Of a stretch of 28,566 nucleotides of DNA, positions 21,405-28,490 are shown in pieces (positions within the stretch are counted from its first letter, which is position 1; every line of letters begins with the position of its first letter). The DNA is taken from NCBI GenBank assembly GCA_964422185.1, contig CAYRAG010000021.1:1-28566 (forward strand). The letters run 5' to 3'. A program made the position numbers and the translations under genes. The notes beneath the pieces are model-generated. The model was not told the origin of the DNA. It searched no databases and saw nothing but the letters and a program-made list of their open reading frames with translations. The DNA is from CALXCT01 sp964422185. GTDB taxonomy: Bacteria; Bacillota; Clostridia; Oscillospirales; Oscillospiraceae.

Positions 21405-24377
21405 TCAGTCGCCCCCTTTCCACGCCCGAACCTCAACCAGGGTGGAGTTGACGCTCATGGAATGCGCTCTCGGGATGTTGAACTGCCTGGAGGTCAGGAC
21501 ATTCACGCAGCCGCCGGTCTCCGGCGCGGCGCCGGGCTCCCCGTTGGGCTCATAGACGGCGGACGCCTCATAGGAGTGGACGGTGCCCTCGCGAACCCGC
21601 TGCGTCACCTCCAGGGCGCAGACCACGCTGCCCCGGTCGTTGTATACCTCCACCAGCTGATTGTCCTCCAGACCGCGGTCGGCGGCGTCTTTCGGATTCA
21701 GACGGGCGATCCAGTAGTAGTGCCCGTGAATGAGCCTGCGGTGGCAGGGGATCTCATTGGCCACGCCGTCCTTTCCGTCCGTCATGGTGTGGTGGCTGTA
21801 CCTGGGGTGGGGAGAGGTGAGCTGAAGGGGATATCTCCGGAACAACTCGGTCGTCTCCCGCCCCTCGATGGACGGGATGTATTTGCAGACCACCGGGCGA
21901 TCCGGGTCATCCGGGTCGAAGTTCCGCAGACTGCTGCAGGCGAACTCGAACCTGCCGCTCTGGGTCTGGAAGCCGCGGTTGGCGTCGCACTTGTAGTCCG
22001 CGGCCAGAGGGGAGACCTCCGGCACATCCCGCTCCCGATCCTCGTAATACCAGCGGTAGGCCACCGGATCCCGCTGGCTCTCCTCCGGAGCGGGCAGGAC
22101 ATAGTAGCCCTTTTGCAAAAACTCCTCCCAGCTGATGCGCTGGGGCAGATCCGAGGCCTCGAAGATCCGCTTCACCCAGTCCAGCTCGGTGCTGCCCACC
22201 CCGTAGGCTTTGCCCAGACCCAGACGCCTGGCCAGATCCAGAAAGATCTGGTAGTCCGATTTCGACTCGCCCAGGGGCTCGATGCACCTGTGCTGAAGCA
22301 GGAAGACCCGGTAGTTGTTGTGGAGATAGTTGTGTTCCACATAGCCGCCGCAGTGGCCGGCCTCGGAGATATCCCACCGCTCGAAGCTGGTGCAGGCGGG
22401 CAGGATGATGTCCGCGTACTTCGCGTCCCCCTCAAACCAGATGGACTGATTCACCACGCACTCCAGGTGGGGATCGGTGTACATCCTCGCGTAGCGGTGG
22501 GACTCCGGCTGGGTGCCCATGTTGGAGGTGCCGTACCGGTAGAACATCCGGACGGGGGAATGGCCCGGCAGGGGGTATTTCTTCGGCGCGAACTGATCCT
22601 GCAGCGTGCGGAAGCCGTGGGCGTACCAGACGGCGGAGTCATCCCGGATGGCCTCCGGGATCCGCAGCCGGGGGATCTGCTGCATGGTGGCCGGCGCCCC
22701 GTACAGGTTGGGCATCCGGTTGTAGAGATCCCGGTAGGCGGTCAGATTGCCGCAGTCGCCGCAGATCCCGCCGTCGGAATAGCCGGGGAAATAGAACGCG
22801 GTGTCCAGCGGCGCACCGTTTTGCAGATTCCCGAAGTTCACGCCGGGTCTGCCGAAGCCCTGCATGGCCATGAGGCACACCATGGCCCGGGTCCACTCCG
22901 TGCCGTGTGAGCCGCGGCACGCGCAGCCCAGCCCGGGCGTGCCGCCGGGCGCCAGATAGGTTCGCCGGGTGCCCCAGCGGCGGGCCAGTGCCCGGGCCTC
23001 CCGGGCGGGGACGCCGGTGATGGCCTCCTGCCACTCCGGGGTCTTGGGGATCCCGTCCTCCTCACCCAGCAGGTAGGCTTTCCACTCGTCAAAGCCCTCG
23101 GTTCTGGTCTCCACAAATTCCCGGTCGTACAGCCCCTCCTGGATCCACACCCAGGCGAGGGAGAGCGCCAGGGCGGTGTCCGTGCCCACTCGGGGGGCGA
23201 TCCACTTGCCGCCCAGAAAGGCGGCGGTGTGGTTGTAGTAGGGGTCGATATGAACCACTTCAATGTCCAGCTGTTTGAGCCACTCCCGGCGGATGGTGCC
23301 CTCGTAGGCGCCGTACAGACCGGAGGTGCTCTCCGGGTCGCTGGACCAGAACACGATCATCTCCGCGTGTTTGAGGCAGTCCTCCGTGGTGGAGTACGGC
23401 TCCGGCATCCCGTTTTTCATGGTGTGCCCGTAGTGGTGCTCCGCCCCGAACACCCAGCCCTCCCAGCTGTCCGGGTTGTGCTGGGTGTAGGTGGCGCCGA
23501 TCAGGTTCATGAAGCGGAACAGGGCGCTGTTGAAATAGCCCACATAGCCCCAGGTGTGGTGGGAGCCCCGCTGGAAGAACACGGACGAGGGCCCGTGCTC
23601 CATCCGCACCCGCCGGATCTCGTCAGAGACAAGCCGGTACGCCTCCTCCCACGAGATACGGACATAGCCTGATTTGCCCCGGTTCTGGGGATTGCGCTCC
23701 CCGCCGGGATCCCAGTCCACCCGCTTCATGGGGTAGAGGTTGCGGTCTTTGGAGTAGACCAGCGCTTTCCAGCCGCTGCCGTGGGTGTTGATGGTCAGGC
23801 GGCGGGGCGGCGTGAACTCCTGCCCCCGGGCGCGGATGACCCAGCCCGGGGCGTCCTCGTCAGACAGCTCAATGGGGGTGGTTCGGATGATTTTGCCGTC
23901 TTTCACATAGACAAACAGCGCGCCGCCCGTGGTGGCGTTCACCAGCCGGCGCACCCCGTTGCCCACATCCACGCCGTAGGCGTCCCCGTAGTAGACCGGC
24001 GCCTCCAGCGAGGTCATGAGAACCTCGTCAAACCAGATGGCGGGGCACTCGTCCCCCAGCAGCCTGATCTGGCGGTACTTCACGCCGTTGACATAGGCGG
24101 CGTGATCCCGATCCGGGCGCAGCACTTTCCCCGCCAGCTCCGGCGTCTTGAAGACAAGCTCCACCGGGACGGCCTCCAGCACCCCCTCCCCGGAGGTCAG
24201 CGCGCCGTCCTCGAAGCGGAACCACCGCCCCGCGCTGCGATCCGCCAGCCGGATCTGGGCGGTGAGATTGTACTCTTTCAGTTTTTCCGCCAGCCCGGGA
24301 TAGGCCGCCGCCTGCGTCTGGATGGTTCCGGCCAGCCGCGCAAGTAGAGTGAGAAACTCCCTGGTCTCCTGATCCAT
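21405..24377 (-). CDS. Molybdopterin oxidoreductase of the pyrogallol transhydroxylase family with SCP2-like N-terminus
   Basis: This 990-residue DMSO-reductase-superfamily enzyme most resembles the large subunit of pyrogallol-phloroglucinol transhydroxylase (875 residues). RRLTINTHGSGWKALVYSKD and KSGYVRISWEEA open the molybdopterin part near residue 192. HH at 273-274, NPDSWEGW at 302-308 and FPGYSDGG at 530-537 correspond to active-site segments of that enzyme, with S304 as the likely Mo ligand. It has no FeS cysteine motif and no TAT signal, as expected for the family. Residues 1 to about 125 are extra and look like an SCP2 sterol-carrier domain (AGRWFRFEDGALTSGEG, then VELVFKTPELAGKVL). 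ATG 24377 has its ribosome site inside a possible hairpin. The substrate is unknown. Aromatic polyols are the best guess. Confidence 0.85.
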   Translation of the reverse strand: MDQETREFLTLLARLAGTIQTQAAAYPGLAEKLKEYNLTAQIRLADRSAGRWFRFEDGALTSGEGVLEAVPVELVFKTPELAGKVLRPDRDHAAYVNGVKYRQIRLLGDECPAIWFDEVLMTSLEAPVYYGDAYGVDVGNGVRRLVNATTGGALFVYVKDGKIIRTTPIELSDEDAPGWVIRARGQEFTPPRRLTINTHGSGWKALVYSKDRNLYPMKRVDWDPGGERNPQNRGKSGYVRISWEEAYRLVSDEIRRVRMEHGPSSVFFQRGSHHTWGYVGYFNSALFRFMNLIGATYTQHNPDSWEGWVFGAEHHYGHTMKNGMPEPYSTTEDCLKHAEMIVFWSSDPESTSGLYGAYEGTIRREWLKQLDIEVVHIDPYYNHTAAFLGGKWIAPRVGTDTALALSLAWVWIQEGLYDREFVETRTEGFDEWKAYLLGEEDGIPKTPEWQEAITGVPAREARALARRWGTRRTYLAPGGTPGLGCACRGSHGTEWTRAMVCLMAMQGFGRPGVNFGNLQNGAPLDTAFYFPGYSDGGICGDCGNLTAYRDLYNRMPNLYGAPATMQQIPRLRIPEAIRDDSAVWYAHGFRTLQDQFAPKKYPLPGHSPVRMFYRYGTSNMGTQPESHRYARMYTDPHLECVVNQSIWFEGDAKYADIILPACTSFERWDISEAGHCGGYVEHNYLHNNYRVFLLQHRCIEPLGESKSDYQIFLDLARRLGLGKAYGVGSTELDWVKRIFEASDLPQRISWEEFLQKGYYVLPAPEESQRDPVAYRWYYEDRERDVPEVSPLAADYKCDANRGFQTQSGRFEFACSSLRNFDPDDPDRPVVCKYIPSIEGRETTELFRRYPLQLTSPHPRYSHHTMTDGKDGVANEIPCHRRLIHGHYYWIARLNPKDAADRGLEDNQLVEVYNDRGSVVCALEVTQRVREGTVHSYEASAVYEPNGEPGAAPETGGCVNVLTSRQFNIPRAHSMSVNSTLVEVRAWKGGD

Positions 24378-24382
24378 ATCCC

Positions 24383-24426
24383 CGGCCTGCTTTCCGCTCC
24401 CAACCGGGAGAACAGGAGGCAGGCCG
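24383..24426 (-). promoter_or_regulatory. Hairpin over the ribosome site of the molybdoenzyme large subunit
   Basis: On the minus strand CGGCCTGC pairs with GCAGGCCG (24419-24426 with 24383-24390). An inner CTCCC-GGTT-GGGAG stem lies between them (24397-24410). The distal arm GCAGGCCG and the following GG hold the only Shine-Dalgarno-like bases before ATG 24377, so folding could restrict translation. Confidence 0.4.
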
Positions 24427-24482
24427 AATTCACCTCCCTGTCTTCGCCATGGGGCGTTTGGCCCGCACGATCCCCGTCCCGC

Positions 24483-25199
24483 TCACGGATCCCCGGGATC
24501 CGGCCGGTAATAGAAACCAGCCCCGTCCGAGCAGAACATTTTGGCGGGAATGGGAAGAAGAGGCTCCTGCGGCTCCAGTTCTCCCCGGCGCAGGCGCTGT
24601 GCGCAGCGCAGCTGGTTTTCCAGCTGGCTCCTCCCCACGGGAAACTCCCCGTGTGAGGGATAGATGGTGTCAAACGCACCGCCCAGATCCAAAAGCCGCT
24701 TCAGACTGACCTCGTAGGCGTCCAGATTCCGCGCCCGGCCGAACAGGAAGACCGGCCCGGTGGACACGGTATCCCCGCAGACGAGGATCCGGTTCTCCCG
24801 ATCCAGCAGGGCGATGCTCCCGTAGGTGTGGCCGGGAACGAGCACGACCTGAAAGGAGCGCCCGCCGAGGTCGATGGTCTCCCCGTCCTGAAGCGGCGCG
24901 GGCGGCGCCGATCCGGCCCCGCATGTCTCCGCGTAATAGGCGAATTCCGCCGGATGCATCCATGCGGCGGGAAACTGGTGGTTGCAGCCGATGTGATCTT
25001 TGTCCGCGTGGGTGTTCACCAGCATGACGGGCCGATCCGTCAGCGTCCGGACCGCCCCGGCGAGATCGCCGGAGCCGTTGGTGGAGTCCACCAGCAGCGC
25101 CTGCCGCGTCCCGGTGAACAGAAAAGCGCGAACCATCCCGTCCTCAATACGCCAGCTGGTACGGTCGATGGGGAATACCCCGTAGCCTGACAGTGTCAT
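24483..25199 (-). CDS. Metallo-beta-lactamase-fold hydrolase
   Basis: This 238-residue MBL-fold protein, probably a cytoplasmic metal-dependent hydrolase, has the metal motif THADKDHIG (H64, D66, D68, H69), in which the second His of the usual HxHxDH is Asp. Later ligands are H124 in VPGHTYGS, D143 in VCGDTVS and H183 in YPSHGEF. The family covers thioesterases, glyoxalases, lactonases and others, so no reaction can be assigned. ATG 25199 is favoured because it begins the domain and has GGGA six to seven bases upstream. GTG 25232 or ATG 25223 in the same frame are alternatives. It lies between alaX and the molybdoenzyme genes, 105 bases before the large subunit, suggesting a shared transcript and pathway. 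Confidence 0.85.
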   Translation of the reverse strand: MTLSGYGVFPIDRTSWRIEDGMVRAFLFTGTRQALLVDSTNGSGDLAGAVRTLTDRPVMLVNTHADKDHIGCNHQFPAAWMHPAEFAYYAETCGAGSAPPAPLQDGETIDLGGRSFQVVLVPGHTYGSIALLDRENRILVCGDTVSTGPVFLFGRARNLDAYEVSLKRLLDLGGAFDTIYPSHGEFPVGRSQLENQLRCAQRLRRGELEPQEPLLPIPAKMFCSDGAGFYYRPDPGDP

Positions 25200-25255
25200 C
25201 GCACATCCCGCCTCTCCAGTCATTCTTTTCACGCTTCAGTACCGCACGCCCGGGG

Positions 25256-26413
25256 TCATACCGACGCAAAAAACGCCTCAATCTGCGCCCGGGTGGCCTG
25301 GAGGCTGCCCTGGCAGATCTCCGGCCTGCCGCCGCCTCTTCCGTGGAGCGACGCGTTCATCTCTTTCACAAGGGGACGGACATCGCCGCCGGCCTGCCCG
25401 ATGGCGTAGTGCCAGGTCGCGGCATCCCCGCCGGAAAATACCGCGCACCGGCCGCCGCACACGGCGGACACGGCGTCCGCCATTCGTCTTACCCCGTCTG
25501 TGGTGAGATCGTCCTCAAACAGCAGGACATCGCCGGCGCCGGAGAGCTCCTCCGCCCGGCGGGCGAACCACCGGCGCTCCAGCCCGGCGCAGCGCTCCCT
25601 GAGGTGCTGGCACTCATCGTAGATCCGCCGCACCGCGGCGTGGCTGTCCAGCGCCTTGGCGGACAGCAGCACGGAGGTCTTGTCATTCTCCGTTTTCACC
25701 CCGGACAGGTAGTCCAGCGCCCGTCTGCCGCAGAGCAGCTCCATACGGACTCCGTCCCGGAATTTCTGCCAGGACAGGATCTTGACCAGCCCCACCTGGC
25801 CGGAGCGGGCGACATGGGTGCCGCAGCAGGCGCAGGTGTCCGCACCGGGGAAAGAAACAATGCGCACCGCGCCGGTGAGCGCTTTCTTGCTGCGGTAGTC
25901 CAGGACAGCCAGCTCCTCCGGGGAGGGCCAGGTGATCGAGACGGGGTGATCCTCCCACAGATACCGGTTGGCCCGGGCCTCCGTGTCCGCGATCTGCTCC
26001 TGCGTCAGCTCGCCGTTGAAGTCAATGGTCACCGTATCAGACCCCAGGTGGAATCCCACATTGTCCAGGCCGTACGCGCCGTGGATCAGGCCGCTGACGA
26101 TATGCTCCCCGGAATGCTGCTGCATCAGGTCAAAGCGGCGCGCCCAGTCGAGGATCCCCTCCACTTCCGCGCCCTCCGGGAGGGGTTCGTCCGTATTGTG
26201 CAGGACGCGATCCTCCCGCTCGTGCACCTCCCGCACGGCCACTCCGCCCAGCGTCCCGGTGTCAAAGGGCTGGCCGCCCCCCTCCGGGTAGAACGCCGTC
26301 TGATCCAGTTCGATTTCATATCCCCGCGGCCGCGGCCGGCAGGATACCACCCGCGCCTGGAACCGGGCGAGGAACGGATCCTCGTAGTAGAGCTTTTTCG
26401 TCGCCATGGTCAT
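25256..26413 (-). CDS. AlaX-type alanyl-tRNA editing protein with DHHA1 domain
   Basis: This 385-residue protein has the second half of alanyl-tRNA synthetase without the synthetase core, as in long AlaX proteins that deacylate mischarged Ser- or Gly-tRNA(Ala) in trans. The editing site shows YPEGGGQPFDTG, the zinc motif QQHSGEH near residue 100 and ADTCACCGTHV near residue 190. A helical stretch and a DHHA1-like end with GGGRPEICQGS follow. ATG 26413 overlaps the LysR stop as ATGA, with AGAAAGAAG upstream, so it is translationally coupled to the regulator. Its place in a LysR-led metabolic cluster is unusual and may only reflect operon drift. Confidence 0.88.
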   Translation of the reverse strand: MTMATKKLYYEDPFLARFQARVVSCRPRPRGYEIELDQTAFYPEGGGQPFDTGTLGGVAVREVHEREDRVLHNTDEPLPEGAEVEGILDWARRFDLMQQHSGEHIVSGLIHGAYGLDNVGFHLGSDTVTIDFNGELTQEQIADTEARANRYLWEDHPVSITWPSPEELAVLDYRSKKALTGAVRIVSFPGADTCACCGTHVARSGQVGLVKILSWQKFRDGVRMELLCGRRALDYLSGVKTENDKTSVLLSAKALDSHAAVRRIYDECQHLRERCAGLERRWFARRAEELSGAGDVLLFEDDLTTDGVRRMADAVSAVCGGRCAVFSGGDAATWHYAIGQAGGDVRPLVKEMNASLHGRGGGRPEICQGSLQATRAQIEAFFASV

Positions 26414-27303
26414 TCTTCTTTCTGCGGGAACAGGGTCAGCACCACATCCAGGAAGACGGGGGCGGAGCTGTTTGTGTTGTCGGGATCCCAGACGAAAACC
26501 GTGTTGAGCCGGGCCAGCTCGTCCTCGATGGGGAACGACTCCACATTCGGCATGTGGTACAGCCTGCCCAGCGGCGCCGGGAGGATGGTGATGCCGATGC
26601 CGGAGTTGACGGACAGCATGACGGATTCCGCACGGTTGTAGTAGTTGATGATATGGGGCGTGAAGCCGTGTTTGCGGCAGATCTGCTGGATCTGCTGGGA
26701 CAGCATGGCGTCGGACTGGGGGACGGACACAAAGGGGTGCGCCGCCACGGTGGCCCAGTTTTCCAGATCGATGGCGGGATTGGCGTCCCGGTGGGAGTAA
26801 AGGTTCAGGTACTCGCTGGATACCAGGGTGTGCCGGAACTGATCCCCGGCGGGCAGCATCCCGCTGACGGCGTAGTAGAAGTCATACTGGTGCTGGCTGA
26901 GCGCGTCAATCATCTCCGTGCCCTCCAGCAGATCCACATCCACCTGGACCAGGGGCGCGATCCGGTACAGGCTGGACAGGCAGGAGGACAGGGGGAGGGC
27001 GGCGGAGGACAGCGCCGCGATGCGGATGCGTCCGGAGCGGCCCTGGGCCATGTTCTGCACCCGCTTCTCCCCCTCGGACATGAGGGCGAGCACCTGGCGG
27101 GCGTACGGGAGATATTCCTGCCCCTCCTGCGTCAGCTGCACCTTGTGGCTGTCCCTGCGAAACAGCGGGACACCCAGTTTGCTCTCCAGGGATCGGATGT
27201 GGTGGCTGACGGAGGGCTGGGAGAGCATATAGATCTCCGCCGTGCGGGAAAAATTCAGGGTGTGGGACAGAGAGACAAATAGTTTCAACTGGAGTAAATC
27301 CAT
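26410..27303 (-). CDS. LysR-family transcriptional regulator
   Basis: This 297-residue protein has a winged helix-turn-helix at residues 1-65 (LKLFVSLSHTLNFSRTAEIY and LSQPSVSHHIRSLESKLG) and a C-terminal effector-binding domain, typical of LysR activators that sense small pathway metabolites. ATG 27303 has GGGAGGA nine bases upstream. It is transcribed from a TTGCAA/TATAAT promoter at 27405-27433 and heads the leftward cluster of alaX, the MBL protein and the molybdoenzyme. It is divergent from the decayed Old Yellow Enzyme-type gene, the usual LysR-target arrangement. The effector is unknown. An aromatic or related substrate is inferred from the neighbours. Confidence 0.92.
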   Translation of the reverse strand: MDLLQLKLFVSLSHTLNFSRTAEIYMLSQPSVSHHIRSLESKLGVPLFRRDSHKVQLTQEGQEYLPYARQVLALMSEGEKRVQNMAQGRSGRIRIAALSSAALPLSSCLSSLYRIAPLVQVDVDLLEGTEMIDALSQHQYDFYYAVSGMLPAGDQFRHTLVSSEYLNLYSHRDANPAIDLENWATVAAHPFVSVPQSDAMLSQQIQQICRKHGFTPHIINYYNRAESVMLSVNSGIGITILPAPLGRLYHMPNVESFPIEDELARLNTVFVWDPDNTNSSAPVFLDVVLTLFPQKEE

Positions 27304-27372
27304 ATCGTACCGTCCTCCCGGCCGGAGCCTTTCTTTATCCTGGAAGTCAGCGCCCCGGGCAGATTCGGATCC

Positions 27373-27390
27373 GCGAACCGTCCGGTTCGC
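27373..27390. promoter_or_regulatory. CCGGTTC palindrome 1 in the LysR leader
   Basis: GCGAACCG-TC-CGGTTCGC is a perfect inverted repeat about 10-25 bases after the predicted LysR transcription start. The same half-site recurs at 27500-27517 and 27544-27550, so it looks like a regulator binding site. Confidence 0.5.
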
Positions 27391-27404
27391 GTCCGCCGGC
27401 CCCT

Positions 27405-27433
27405 ATTATACAAGACGCAGACAGTGATTGCAA
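27405..27433 (-). promoter_or_regulatory. Promoter of lysR and probably the whole leftward cluster
   Basis: On the minus strand TTGCAA (27433-27428) and TATAAT (27410-27405) are 17 bases apart. The -35 box lies within ATTGCAAT, itself a small palindrome. Confidence 0.75.
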
Positions 27434-27499
27434 TTCCCGGAGCGCAAAACGCCGCCTCATTTCCCCGGCGCCCCCGCGGCTTCACTACAGGCGGATTCG

Positions 27500-27517
27500 G
27501 AACCGGACAGCCGGTTC
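27500..27517. promoter_or_regulatory. CCGGTTC palindrome 2 between the divergent promoters
   Basis: GAACCGG-ACAG-CCGGTTC is an inverted repeat with a four-base spacer, and a further CCGGTTC half-site follows at 27544-27550. Position and repetition suggest binding of the LysR protein or another regulator. Confidence 0.5.
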
Positions 27518-27621
27518 GCACCCGCGGTTTCCCGCCGGGACGGCCGGTTCAGACGATAAAAAATCCGGATAGAAAAGATTCTGCGATACATTCCGCTTAT
27601 GGTATCCACCCGATTTTCATT

Positions 27622-27650
27622 TTGTCTTTTTGGCCGGAGGGGAGTATAGT
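27622..27650 (+). promoter_or_regulatory. Rightward promoter before the reductase pseudogene
   Basis: TTGTCT (27622-27627) and TATAGT (27645-27650) have a 17-base spacer. The promoter looks intact although the gene it served is decayed. Confidence 0.6.
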
Positions 27651-27787
27651 AGCATCAGGAATTCGGGTGAGCTCCGAATCCCCGGGGCGGCGGTGCCGGC
27701 ATACGCCCCGCCTGAGTCCTCACAACACACGCCGGAAAAAACAGCCGGCGGGAGCGGCGCCGGGAGAGAAAAAGGAGAGTGCGGCCT

Positions 27788-28381
27788 GTGGAGGATAAGC
27801 ATTTGTTGCGCCGCTGGCGACGGTGAGATTCCCAACCGTATCTGGATCAGGGCGACTGCGATATCGTGGGCATGAGCCGCAGCTCCCTGGCGAACCCGAG
27901 ATGCCCAACAGGGCCAGGGCGGGCGAAGACGCACGGAACCGGCCCTGCATCCGCTGCATGCAGGGCTGTGTGACCGGCACCTGTATGCAGATCCCCGTGC
28001 GCTGCTGCGTCAACCCGGAGATGAACGGAGACGCCACCGCCGACGAGGTCCGTGCGTTCGGCGCGGATAAGGTCATCCTGGCCACGGGCGGTCTGCCCAA
28101 CAGACCCCGCATTCCCGGCGTGGATCGCGAGAATGTGTACTACGCCGGAGGTATCCTCCGCGGCCGTGTGCTGCCGGAAGGCCGCATCGTGGTTGCCGGC
28201 GGCGGAGAGGCCGGCGTGAAGACCGCCATGCATCCGGCCGACGCGGAGCCCGGGCAGATCACCGTGCTGGAGACGACCGGCGGATCCAGGTGACCGGTTG
28301 GTCACCGTGTGAGACGCCGTGAAGTGCCGCAACACGATGGAAGCCGGCATCGGGGGTTTCGCCGCCGGGTACGACGCGTAA
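27788..28381 (+). pseudogene. Decayed Old Yellow Enzyme-type FMN/FAD/[4Fe-4S] reductase
   Basis: Pieces of an enoate/dienoyl-CoA reductase-like protein (BaiCD/FldZ type, normally about 650 residues) lie in three frames. GTG 27788 with AAAAGGAGAG upstream begins MEDKHLLRR, then a TGA. GDGEIPNR (27816-27839) is followed by a shift into YLDQGDCDIVGMSRSSLANP. One base is missing near 27899 (CCG-AG-ATG where CCG-GAG-ATG is expected). The next frame gives EMPNRARAGEDARNRPCIRC and MQGCVTGTCMQIPVRCCVNP, the [4Fe-4S] cysteine region. It then jumps to a dinucleotide-binding part (ADKVILATGGLPNRPRIPGV, IVVAGGGEAGVKTA) that ends in a TGA at 28293. A C-terminal scrap, MEAGIGGFAAGYDA, ends in TAA at 28381. 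Most of the N-terminal barrel and the first FAD-binding stretch are missing. The 27823-28293 frame is a chance fusion of these remains. Confidence 0.75.
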
Positions 28382-28490
28382 TCTACACGCGTCCGGAGAG
28401 AGAGGGGCCGCCGGAAGAGCACAGATTCCGTTTCGCGGGGGCGGCATGATCCAGGCCACGCCGCGCCCTGACGCATCCCCCGGGCCGCCG

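Larger units (their letters stand above)
27304..27787. other. Divergent regulatory region between LysR and the reductase pseudogene
   Basis: This 484-base stretch has no intact gene. From left to right it holds the LysR leader with a palindrome, the LysR promoter and a second CCGGTTC palindrome. A half-site, the rightward promoter at 27622-27650 and a leader of about 130 bases ending at the pseudogene start follow. Confidence 0.6.

Noticed and set aside
27823..28293. 156-codon ORF as a small intact oxidoreductase
   Set aside because: Its first 27 codons are out of frame with the family sequence visible in another frame, and it joins distant parts of a much longer enzyme. It is part of a pseudogene.
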